From NCBI RefSeq assembly GCF_038246755.1, contig NZ_CP134706.1:3782001-3846000 (forward strand): a stretch of DNA of 64,000 nucleotides, in the 5' to 3' direction. Position numbers and translations under genes: made by a program. The notes under the pieces are model-generated. The model was given only the letters and a program-made list of their open reading frames with translations. It was not told the origin of the DNA and made no database searches. Source of the DNA: Micromonospora sp. FIMYZ51 (GTDB lineage Bacteria > Actinomycetota > Actinomycetes > Mycobacteriales > Micromonosporaceae). Of the stretch, positions 9,386-16,399 are shown one piece after another. Each line of letters opens with the position of its first letter. Positions within the stretch are counted from its first letter, which is position 1.

Positions 9386-9787
9386 ATGTCCACCGAGTCC
9401 AGAAAGCCAGTCGACCAGCCCGCCCCGAGCGCCAGCGACGTCGAGGAAGCCACCGCGCTCCTGGTCCCCGCCACCTTCACCGGCATGCCCCCGACCGCGC
9501 AGCTCTTCTGGGCCGTGGTCAGCGCCGCGGGTGCCCTGGTCCGCGGTTTCGGGGCCGTCTCGGCCAGCCGGATCGCCGTCGGGCAGTACCAGGTGGTGTT
9601 CAGCCACGACCTGACCCGCTCCGCGTACGTCGGGAGCATCGGCCTGACCGGCTCCGCCGGTGCCTCACCCAGCGGTGAAATCGCCGTGGTGGGTCGTGCC
9701 GGCGTGCCGAACGGCGTCTTCGTCCAGACGTTCAGTTCGGCGGGAGCAGCCGCCGACCGGGCGTTCCACCTCACCGTTTCGTCCTGA
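9386..9787 (+). CDS. Conserved hypothetical protein, 133 aa
   Basis: The ATG at 9386 follows AAGGAG at good distance. No family was recognised. The first 30 residues are polar (STESRKPVDQPAPSASDVEEA), followed by a mostly beta-like, Gly/Ala/Val-rich region (FWAVVSAAGALVRGFGAVSASRIAVGQYQVVFSHDLTRSAYVGSIGL). The pattern of a small sandwich with VGQYQVVF and RAFHLTVSS at the end resembles small actinobacterial proteins annotated only as hypothetical. There is no signal peptide or membrane segment. The long upstream region to the divergent sigma gene is AT-richer than its surroundings and probably holds both promoters. Confidence 0.65.
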   Translation: MSTESRKPVDQPAPSASDVEEATALLVPATFTGMPPTAQLFWAVVSAAGALVRGFGAVSASRIAVGQYQVVFSHDLTRSAYVGSIGLTGSAGASPSGEIAVVGRAGVPNGVFVQTFSSAGAAADRAFHLTVSS

Positions 9788-10113
9788 CATCGGGGCATCC
9801 AGGTCCCCGCCACCTCCGGTGACGGGGACCGCCGCGCGCCGCCCGCAGGCCGCCGTCAGAGCGACACCGCCACCCACAGGTCACCCCGCCGCGGCGGGCA
9901 GACGGCCGTCGCGCACCTGAAGTCTCGCGGGGCACGTCACAGTTTCACTGGCCTCCATCACTGCATTTCTGCGTCATGACGAACGAGAAACGAAGGCAGT
10001 CATCCCAGTCACCGCGAAGGCCCTTGACGCCTTTTGGATCAAGGGGCAAAGTGGCCACCGTCTTCATCGGACGGTGGCGACACAATGCAACACCGACATT
10101 GGGGGTTTTGTCG
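9788..10113 (+). other. Intergenic leader with a hairpin, no gene seen
   Basis: No convincing reading frame. A 9-bp stem with a 7-nt loop (GCCACCGTC 10054-10062 and GACGGTGGC 10070-10078) lies about 35 bp upstream of the repeat-protein start and could be a leader structure; function unknown. Confidence 0.35.
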
Positions 10114-10824
10114 ATGCGCGACGCCATCCGGCGATTCGGGGTACTCGCAGCGATAACGCTGCTGATCGGCGCGGGTGTCCAGGTGCTGATGCCGTCTCCG
10201 GCGGCTGCGAGCAGCACAATCTGCAAGGGAGAGCAGATTCCGACCGGCTATGTCGCGGTGGCCCAGGGCTCGTCGTCCGCGTGCCCGGGCAGCTTCCCCA
10301 ACACCTGGACCATCACGTTGCCGAGTCCGAGCGGCACCACGATGTGCAAGGGCCCGACCGTGGTACCGGACCGGTACGTCATCATCGCCCAGGGCAGCTC
10401 GACGGCCTGCCCGGGCAGCTTCCCCAACACCTGGACCATCCACCGGCCATCGACGACCGCGCCCAGCTCGATGTGCAAGGTCTCCCCGTACCCGGAGGCG
10501 TACGTGATCACCGCCGAGGGCAGCTCGACCGCCTGCCCGGGCAGCTTCCCCAACACCTGGACCATCGCGCCTGGCCTGGGAACCATCACGGTCTGCTCGG
10601 TGTCCCCGCTGCGCGCGTTCCACGTGGTCACCGCGCAGGGGAACTCGATGTCGTGCCCGGGTAGCTACCCGAACACCTGGACCGTCCAGCGGCCCCCGTC
10701 CACCGGCGTCACCGTGGTCTGCAAGGTGTCACCGTTGCCGGAGTATTTCGAGGTCATCGGCACCACCAACTCGTCGTCCTGCTCGGGTGGATCCCCGAAC
10801 GCGAAGAGGATCCAGCGGGTCTGA
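10114..10824 (+). CDS. Secreted Cys-containing tandem-repeat protein (five repeats), paralogue of 23150-23797
   Basis: 236 aa from the ATG at 10114, 8 nt after GGGGG. A signal peptide (RFGVLAAITLLIGAGVQVL ... AAAS) is followed by five repeats of about 40-45 residues. Each starts with a C-K/S motif, continues with a P-x-x-Y/F-V-x-x-A-E/Q-G-S-S segment, has a second Cys, and ends PGSFPNTWTI or a variant. The fifth repeat is degenerate (SCSGGSPNAKRIQRV) and appears to be a cap. The paired cysteines suggest one disulfide per repeat in an extracellular solenoid or bead chain. The family was not recognised and no enzymatic motif is visible. A strong hairpin terminator follows, and the serpin gene converges on it. 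Confidence 0.75.
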   Translation: MRDAIRRFGVLAAITLLIGAGVQVLMPSPAAASSTICKGEQIPTGYVAVAQGSSSACPGSFPNTWTITLPSPSGTTMCKGPTVVPDRYVIIAQGSSTACPGSFPNTWTIHRPSTTAPSSMCKVSPYPEAYVITAEGSSTACPGSFPNTWTIAPGLGTITVCSVSPLRAFHVVTAQGNSMSCPGSYPNTWTVQRPPSTGVTVVCKVSPLPEYFEVIGTTNSSSCSGGSPNAKRIQRV

Positions 10825-10829
10825 CCGTC

Positions 10830-10877
10830 ACCGCCATGGCGGGCTGTCGCTTTCTTGCGAGGGCCCGCCATGGCGGT
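10830..10877. terminator. Bidirectional hairpin terminator
   Basis: A perfect 15-bp inverted repeat (ACCGCCATGGCGGGC 10830-10844 with GCCCGCCATGGCGGT 10863-10877) with an 18-nt loop lies between the convergent repeat-protein and serpin genes. It starts 6 nt after the repeat-protein stop. Confidence 0.75.
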
Positions 10878-10905
10878 ATCACGAGGACCGGGAAGATGCA
10901 GCAGG

Positions 10906-12186
10906 TCAGGCCGTTCTGGTGACCAGCGGGTCGTGGACCCGGCCGAGGAACAGCGGTACCCCGGTGAACCGGTCGTGGATGACGTACAGGAACGGCCGGT
11001 TCACGAAGAACTGCGGCCCCTGCGGGATCGACGGCGGCCGGATGATGATGGCCGACGCGGCGGCCGCCTCGGTGCCCTTCTCGTCCACCGCGATGAACGT
11101 CTCGTGCAGCACGTCGTCGATGCGCAGCGCCGAATCGGTGCTCATGCCGGTGAAGTCGGCCTGCGAGCTGAACGCCGTGGGCATGCCGAGGCTGCTCAGC
11201 ACGGCGCCCAACTCGGCCGGCAGGCGGAACGTCCACTTGGGCAGGCGCAGTTCGACGAGGGCATTCTGGAACCCGGTCAGCAACGCGCCAAGCCACGTCA
11301 CGTCGAGGTTTGCCTCGACCGCGGCCAGGTCGCCCTGGGTCGGCATGACGATGGCCATGTTCAGCCCGTGGCCGGCGAACGGCACGTCGACCGCACGCCA
11401 CCCGTCGCCCACCAGGTAGCCCATCCCGTCGAACGGCCCCCGCATCATCTGCACGTCGACGACGCTGCCGTCGTCCCGGGTGAACGGCTCCGTCGCCGTG
11501 GCCGTCGCCCGGAACGGGTACAGCCAGGCCGCCTTGAGGTAGGTCGTGTTGGTGAGAATCAAATTGGTGTCGGGGGCCGGGAGACCGGCGGGCAACAGCT
11601 CCGGGATCTTCGCGTTGGTCCGATCGGAGACCCAGGTGTTGATCTCCTGGCGGGCCGCCTCCGGCGCGCCGCGGAAGTCGACCGGGTGCGGCGCGGCACC
11701 GTAGTAGCCGGTCAGGGTGTTCTGAAAGCCGGGTCGCAGGCCCAGGTCGAGCCGGGTCCACAGGGCGTTGGCGGTGGTCAGCAGGGGCCGCGCGACTCCG
11801 TCGCCGTTCTGGTACCGCTCGGCGAGCGCCTGTTGGACGGTGTTGAGCCCACTGTCGAGCGCGCCGGGTCGCGGCTGCGGCGCGTGGAGCACGGCGTCCA
11901 TCTCGGCCGCCGTGGTCGAGCCGGCGCCCGCCCTGGCCATCGCGAGCGCAAGATTCACCGAGTACGGCGCGCACACCACGTTGCCGCCGGGACGGGTCGA
12001 CGCCAGCTCACGGTAGAGGTCGGCCGAGAAGCCGCGGATCGCAGCCGCGCCGGCGGACAACGCGGCCGGGTCGGGGGGTACGCGTACCGGATCCGTCGAG
12101 GTGGCGGAACGGGAGTGGACTGGGGTGGCGGTGAGTGCGGCGGCCGCGAGCGGCACCGACCGCAATATAGATCGACGCGAGACCAT
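10906..12186 (-). CDS. Secreted serpin (serine protease inhibitor)
   Basis: 426 aa, ATG at 12186. The N terminus is a twin-arginine-like signal (SRRSILRSVPLAAAALTA). The serpin fold is well marked: NVVCAPYSVNLALAMARAGAG, TANALWTRLDLGLRPGF, INTWVSDRTNAKIPELLP, LTNTTYLKAAWLYPF, and FFVNRPFLYVIHDRFTGVPLFLGRVHDP at the end. The hinge of the reactive loop (DEKGTEAAAASAIII) has the Thr and small residues of an inhibitory serpin, so it probably traps a protease. The scissile residue lies in RPPSIPQG but cannot be fixed, because the loop is about two residues longer than in alpha1-antitrypsin. No ribosome site is seen; TACACT lies 14-19 nt upstream of the ATG, which suggests a nearly leaderless mRNA. 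Confidence 0.92.
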   Translation of the reverse strand: MVSRRSILRSVPLAAAALTATPVHSRSATSTDPVRVPPDPAALSAGAAAIRGFSADLYRELASTRPGGNVVCAPYSVNLALAMARAGAGSTTAAEMDAVLHAPQPRPGALDSGLNTVQQALAERYQNGDGVARPLLTTANALWTRLDLGLRPGFQNTLTGYYGAAPHPVDFRGAPEAARQEINTWVSDRTNAKIPELLPAGLPAPDTNLILTNTTYLKAAWLYPFRATATATEPFTRDDGSVVDVQMMRGPFDGMGYLVGDGWRAVDVPFAGHGLNMAIVMPTQGDLAAVEANLDVTWLGALLTGFQNALVELRLPKWTFRLPAELGAVLSSLGMPTAFSSQADFTGMSTDSALRIDDVLHETFIAVDEKGTEAAAASAIIIRPPSIPQGPQFFVNRPFLYVIHDRFTGVPLFLGRVHDPLVTRTA

Positions 12187-12289
12187 ATCGTGACGCTAGT
12201 GTAGCCGCGCGGAAATGCGCCAGGTCAAGGCGCGAAATACATCGGAATCTGACAATGTTTGTTCGTCGTCTGTCCAACGGATCCACCCG

Positions 12290-12829
12290 TTACCGGGTCT
12301 GCGGTCCACCGCGATCGACGAGGTCGTTGAGCCAGGTGAGGGCGTGCCGGCCCGAGGCGATCCCGTAGTCCAGGGTCACCAGCTGGTACGCCGCCACGTC
12401 GCGGAACTCCGCCGGCACCTCGACGGCGTCGAGACGACTCTTCAGGGCGGTGAGTTCGGCGAGGTCGGTTGCGGCCCGCTGCTGGATCCGGCGCAGTACG
12501 GGTAGCCGTTCCTCGGGGTCGAGCAGGCCCAGGAAGAACAGTCGGGGCAGCGCCACCGCCTCCAGGTCGGCCCCGCTGAGTTCGCCAGTCATCCAGCGGT
12601 GGAACTCCTGCCGACCCGCCTCGGTGACGCGGTAGACCTTCTTGCCGCGCCCGCCCGGTTCGGTGCTGGCGACCTCGATCCGCCCCTTGTCGAGCAGCGT
12701 GTCGAGGGCCCGTTTGATGCTGCCCGAGCTGGCGCTGTAGAAGAGCCCGACGCCCGCTTCGAAGCTCTTGATCAGGTCGTACAGGCTCTGCGGGGCGATG
12801 AGCAGCAGGCCCAGGATCACGTGTGCCAC
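12290..12829 (-). CDS. PadR family transcriptional regulator
   Basis: 179 aa, GTG start at 12829. The N-terminal winged helix is typical of PadR (VILGLLLIAPQSLYDLIKSFEAGVGLFYSASSGSIKRALDTLLDKGRIEV, then GRGKKVYRVTEAGRQEFHRWM), and the C-terminal half is the helical PadR dimerisation domain (FFLGLLDPEERLPVLRRIQQRA). It is divergent from the serine hydrolase gene, with a 12-bp palindrome between the two starts, so it most likely represses itself and that gene. PadR proteins usually respond to a small hydrophobic ligand; none can be named here. Confidence 0.9.
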   Translation of the reverse strand: MAHVILGLLLIAPQSLYDLIKSFEAGVGLFYSASSGSIKRALDTLLDKGRIEVASTEPGGRGKKVYRVTEAGRQEFHRWMTGELSGADLEAVALPRLFFLGLLDPEERLPVLRRIQQRAATDLAELTALKSRLDAVEVPAEFRDVAAYQLVTLDYGIASGRHALTWLNDLVDRGGPQTR

Positions 12830-12856
12830 ATCGGGATCCTACTCGTTTGACTCTCT

Positions 12857-12868
12857 TAGACATGTCTA
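12857..12868. promoter_or_regulatory. Palindromic operator between padR-like gene and hydrolase
   Basis: TAGACATGTCTA is a perfect 12-bp palindrome placed 28 bp from the PadR start and 30 bp from the hydrolase ATG. It contains the ATGT/ACAT elements seen in PadR sites and lies where a repressor would block both promoters. Confidence 0.6.
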
Positions 12869-12897
12869 GTAGGCATATTGCCATGCGAGGAAGATCC

Positions 12898-14055
12898 ATG
12901 CGGCGTACGCTCACGGCCCCCGGCAATCGGGTGACCGGCGAGGTCGACGCCGGCCTGACCAGACTCGTGCAGAGGTTGAGTTCCCGATCCGGTCTGCACC
13001 ACGTCAGCCTCGCCGTGTCCAGCGCCGACGGACAGCAGCACTGGGCGGGCGGATCCGGGCCGGAAGGCGCCGCCGAGCCGGAGGTACGCCCGGAGGCACC
13101 CTTCTTCATCGCCTCGATCACGAAGCGGTTCATCATCACGCTCGTCCTTCAGGCCCACGAGCGCGGCGAACTCGACCTGGACGCGCCGATCTGCACCTAC
13201 CTGCCCGCAGAGGTGACCGCCGGACTGCACGTGCGGCGCGGAGTGGACCGGACGCCGCAGATCACCGTGCGCCACCTGGCCAGCCACACCTCGGGGCTAC
13301 CGGACTTCTTCGAACGCCGCCGCGGCGGACCCAGCCTGTACCGGCAACTGCGCGCCGGGCAGGACATGTCCTGGACCTTCGAGGACGTCCTCGACATCAC
13401 CCGCGAGCAGCAGCGCCCCCACTTCGACCCGCAGGACCTCACCGCCGCGACGCAGCGGGCGCGCTACTCCGACACCGGCTTCCAACTGCTGATCCGGATC
13501 CTGGAGAGCGTCACCTCCAGCACGTTCCCCGACCTGCTCACCGAACGAATCACCGGCCCCCTCGACCTCACCCACACCTGGCACCCCGCCGCACCGGCGC
13601 ACCGCGCCGGAGGAGCCGAGCCCGCCGAACCGGACCTGCCCGCGCCCCTGCCCCTTTACATCAGGCGGCGGCGGGTGACGGTGGACAAGGTCATCGCCTC
13701 GTGCAACGACCTGTTCAGCACCACTGGGGATCTGCTCGCCTTCGAGCGGGCGCTGCTGGCCGGTGAACCCTTCGCCGACCCGAACACCCGGCACCTGCTG
13801 ACCGAGCGCCGCAACCGGCTACGCAACGCCCCGGTGCTCCGTTACGGGCTGGGCACCATGTTCTTCAAGGTCAACCGGCTGATGTCGCCGCTGCCCAAGC
13901 CGGTGACCCTGGTCGGGCACTCGGGATCCACCGGCACCTGGCTGTTCACCTGCCCGGAACTCGATCTGCACCTGGCCGGCACCGTCGACCAGACCGAGGC
14001 CCGCGGCCTGCCATTCCGCATCATGGCCACCTGCCTGCGCATCTGGGGCAGCTGA
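12898..14055 (+). CDS. Serine hydrolase / class C beta-lactamase-like protein
   Basis: 385 aa from the ATG at 12898, which has GAGGA upstream; an earlier in-frame GTG would cross the operator and is not preferred. The penicillin-binding-fold motifs are present: S-x-x-K as SITK (S73, K76), YSD with Tyr190 for the second motif, and HSG near 341-343 for the third. ISVRHLASHTSGLPDF-like text (ITVRHLASHTSGLPDF) is the usual family signature. No signal peptide is visible, so the enzyme is probably cytosolic. Related proteins are esterases, D-aminopeptidases or beta-lactamase homologues; the substrate is unknown. Likely controlled by the divergent PadR protein. Confidence 0.88.
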   Translation: MRRTLTAPGNRVTGEVDAGLTRLVQRLSSRSGLHHVSLAVSSADGQQHWAGGSGPEGAAEPEVRPEAPFFIASITKRFIITLVLQAHERGELDLDAPICTYLPAEVTAGLHVRRGVDRTPQITVRHLASHTSGLPDFFERRRGGPSLYRQLRAGQDMSWTFEDVLDITREQQRPHFDPQDLTAATQRARYSDTGFQLLIRILESVTSSTFPDLLTERITGPLDLTHTWHPAAPAHRAGGAEPAEPDLPAPLPLYIRRRRVTVDKVIASCNDLFSTTGDLLAFERALLAGEPFADPNTRHLLTERRNRLRNAPVLRYGLGTMFFKVNRLMSPLPKPVTLVGHSGSTGTWLFTCPELDLHLAGTVDQTEARGLPFRIMATCLRIWGS

Positions 14056-14143
14056 GCGGTGGTCGGCCGCTGGCCCTAGGGCCTGTGTCTGCACCCGTGG
14101 CCTCTCCCCTGGCCGCGTACCGGCCCCGGGTGGGGCCCGACGC

Positions 14144-16399
14144 TCACGGTAACTGGCGTTGGACCAGGCGGCTGGTGAGGAACGGGCTGGGCGTGCCGTG
14201 CCAGAAGACCACCAACTCGTCACGCGGGCGGGTCGCGGCGACGAAGAGCAACGACCGGTCCCGCTGACGCTCCCGCTGGTAGCGCTTGGGATCGGTGTCC
14301 CGGTACCGGCTGATCAGCTGTCGGGGCACCAGCCCGTCACTCACCCCGGCGATCACCATCCGCTGGTACTCCAGACCCTTGAATCGGTGCATGGTGCCGA
14401 CGTGGATGCCGTCGGGCTGTTTGGGACCGTCAGGGCCGATCTCCACCGCCGGCAGGCCGTCGGCCTCCAGCCGGCCGAGCACGTCGGCCGCGAACTCCCT
14501 GGTCGGTACGCAGACGGCCACCGAACCGTCGGTCGGGTTGCCCCAGTCCCGCAGTTGCTCGGCGATCAGATCGCGTTCCTGGGCCCAGGTCGCCGCGCCC
14601 CGGAAGACGGGCTGGCCGCCCCGGAGCAGCGAACGGTAACCGGCCAGGTCCTCCGGGCCGCCGTCGAGGTCGTCGTATACCTCACCGGTCATGATCTGTA
14701 GCGCGTCGGCGAGGATCTGTCGGGTGGTGCGGTAGCTCAGCGTCAGCCGTGAGGACCGGCCACGGATGTTGATGCCGAGGCTGCTCAGCGTCACGTGGTT
14801 GTCGTAGATGCGCTGGTGGGTGTCGCCGGTGAGGAACATGTCGTCCGGGCCCGAGGCGACCATCGCCCGCAGCATCTTCCAGTGCGCCGCGCTGAGGTCC
14901 TGCGCCTCGTCCACCACCACGTGCCGGTAGCGGGGTCGATAGAGGCTGCCGGAGGACTCGCCCGAGTTGGCGGCGGCCCGGTCCATCTCGATCCGGGCGG
15001 CCCGCTCGGCGATCTGCCGCCAGGTCCAGACGCCCCGGGCCTCCAGCCAGGTGGTGAACCGTTCGGTGAGCCGCCAGATCTGGTCGCGTTCCATCCGGTT
15101 CAGGCTGCGTCCCCGGTTGGGTCGCCGGGCCTTGAAGTATTCGGTCCGGGAGTTGAGCACCTGACCGAGGATCACCTGGGTCCACTCGGCAGCCAGAAAC
15201 TCGGCGTCCCAGCCGTTCTCACCGGTCTCGACCAGGAAGTCGGTCCACAGTTGCGGCACCTCGTTGTCGCTGACCACGCGCCGGCTGCCGCCGGCCCTGG
15301 CCTCCGAGACGACCCGGCTGGCCAGCCGGTCGATGTTGACGATGTCGACCCGGGCGACCAGTTCCTCACCGCCGAGCGCCATGAGCCGGGTACGCAGGTC
15401 GGCCGCGAGGTTCCGGTTGAAGGTGGTGAGCAGGATTGGTTTGTCCGTGCCGGGCGGCAACTGCCGGGCGAGGTGTGCGACGCGGTGCAGGGCCACGATC
15501 GTCTTTCCGGTGCCCGGTCCGCCACCCACCCGGGCCGGGCCGTTGTAGCGCCGCTCCACCAGCTTGCGTTGGGTGGGGTGCAGGAAGATCTGCCACCGTT
15601 CGAAGGACTCCACGAGCATCGCCTGAAGGGCCTCGTCGTCGGAGGTCACCTGGGTCGCGGGCCGGGCCACCGCGGCGGCGAAGTCCTCGGGGTCGATCGG
15701 TTCGTCGGCCCGGACCGGGTCGGTGACCTGGTCGCGTACCTCGTCGTAGGTCTTGCCGTCGAAGAGGGCGAAGAGCACGTCGGTGGTGAGTTGCGGTGCC
15801 CGGTCGAGCAGTTCCAGCAGTTCCGCCTCGGTGGTCAGGGCGCGGATCTGTGGCAGCAGTGGCTCGGCGACGCCCAGTTCCAGCAGCTGGACGTCGGTGT
15901 AGCGATCGAACAGCGGCTTCGACGCCGGTTGCGGCTCGACCACCGACGGCTCGACCACGGACGGATCAGCCACTGCGGGAAGGGCCACGGACGGATCAGC
16001 CACTGCGGGAAGGGCCACGGACGAATCCGGGGAGACGACCCGGCCCACGATGCTGTCGCCGACCGGCGCCAGGTCGACGACCTCGATGCCGCCGGTGACC
16101 CGGTTGATCCGGTACGCGTAGCGGCTCAGGTCGTCGTACACCTCGCTGCGGTGCTTGACCGCGACGAGCAGGTAGTCCCGCGCGGCGATGTGCAGCAGCA
16201 GCGCCCGATAGTCCCGGCTGATCCGCGCGGACATCAGCCGCGAGTCGCCGTTGAGGGACTTGAGCTTGAGGCCCGGGTTGTCGGGGTTGTGGCGGAACTT
16301 GTGCATGAACTCGTAGACCGCGCCGATGTCGGCGCGGGTGAGCTTCATGACCTCCTTGTCGGCCCGGTCGAGCATCCGCAGCATCGCTCCGGTCTTCAT
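14144..16399 (-). CDS. UvrD/Rep-type helicase with RelE/ParE-like N-terminal domain
   Basis: 751 aa. The ATG at 16399 overlaps the stop of the upstream giant helicase gene (ATGA), with a Shine-Dalgarno-like GGGAGAGG just before it, so the two are translationally coupled. Residues 1 to about 105 (MLRMLDRADKEVMKLTRADIG ... SRDYRALLLHIAARDYLLVAVKHRSEVYDDL) look like a RelE/ParE-type fold. A linker of about 150 residues contains a duplicated PSVALPAVAD unit. The C-terminal superfamily 1 helicase has GGPGTGKTIVALHRVAHL (Walker A), HVVVDEAQDLS (Walker B), TMHRFKGLEYQRMVIAG and LLFVAATRPRDELVVFWHG. The pair with the 2141-aa helicase suggests a nucleic-acid surveillance or anti-phage role; that is inference. 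Confidence 0.85.
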   Translation of the reverse strand: MKTGAMLRMLDRADKEVMKLTRADIGAVYEFMHKFRHNPDNPGLKLKSLNGDSRLMSARISRDYRALLLHIAARDYLLVAVKHRSEVYDDLSRYAYRINRVTGGIEVVDLAPVGDSIVGRVVSPDSSVALPAVADPSVALPAVADPSVVEPSVVEPQPASKPLFDRYTDVQLLELGVAEPLLPQIRALTTEAELLELLDRAPQLTTDVLFALFDGKTYDEVRDQVTDPVRADEPIDPEDFAAAVARPATQVTSDDEALQAMLVESFERWQIFLHPTQRKLVERRYNGPARVGGGPGTGKTIVALHRVAHLARQLPPGTDKPILLTTFNRNLAADLRTRLMALGGEELVARVDIVNIDRLASRVVSEARAGGSRRVVSDNEVPQLWTDFLVETGENGWDAEFLAAEWTQVILGQVLNSRTEYFKARRPNRGRSLNRMERDQIWRLTERFTTWLEARGVWTWRQIAERAARIEMDRAAANSGESSGSLYRPRYRHVVVDEAQDLSAAHWKMLRAMVASGPDDMFLTGDTHQRIYDNHVTLSSLGINIRGRSSRLTLSYRTTRQILADALQIMTGEVYDDLDGGPEDLAGYRSLLRGGQPVFRGAATWAQERDLIAEQLRDWGNPTDGSVAVCVPTREFAADVLGRLEADGLPAVEIGPDGPKQPDGIHVGTMHRFKGLEYQRMVIAGVSDGLVPRQLISRYRDTDPKRYQRERQRDRSLLFVAATRPRDELVVFWHGTPSPFLTSRLVQRQLP
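15961..16020. repeat. Two tandem 30-bp repeats inside the UvrD-type gene
   Basis: Two identical 30-bp units, followed by a partial third, encode the repeated SVALPAVADP segment of the linker between the RelE-like and helicase domains. The repeat keeps the frame. Confidence 0.85.

Noticed and set aside
10855..12204. 449-codon open frame opposite the serpin
   Set aside because: Shadow frame in high-GC DNA; the minus-strand protein is an unmistakable serpin.
15961..16020. CRISPR-like repeats
   Set aside because: Contiguous 30-bp tandem repeats with no spacers, inside a coding frame.
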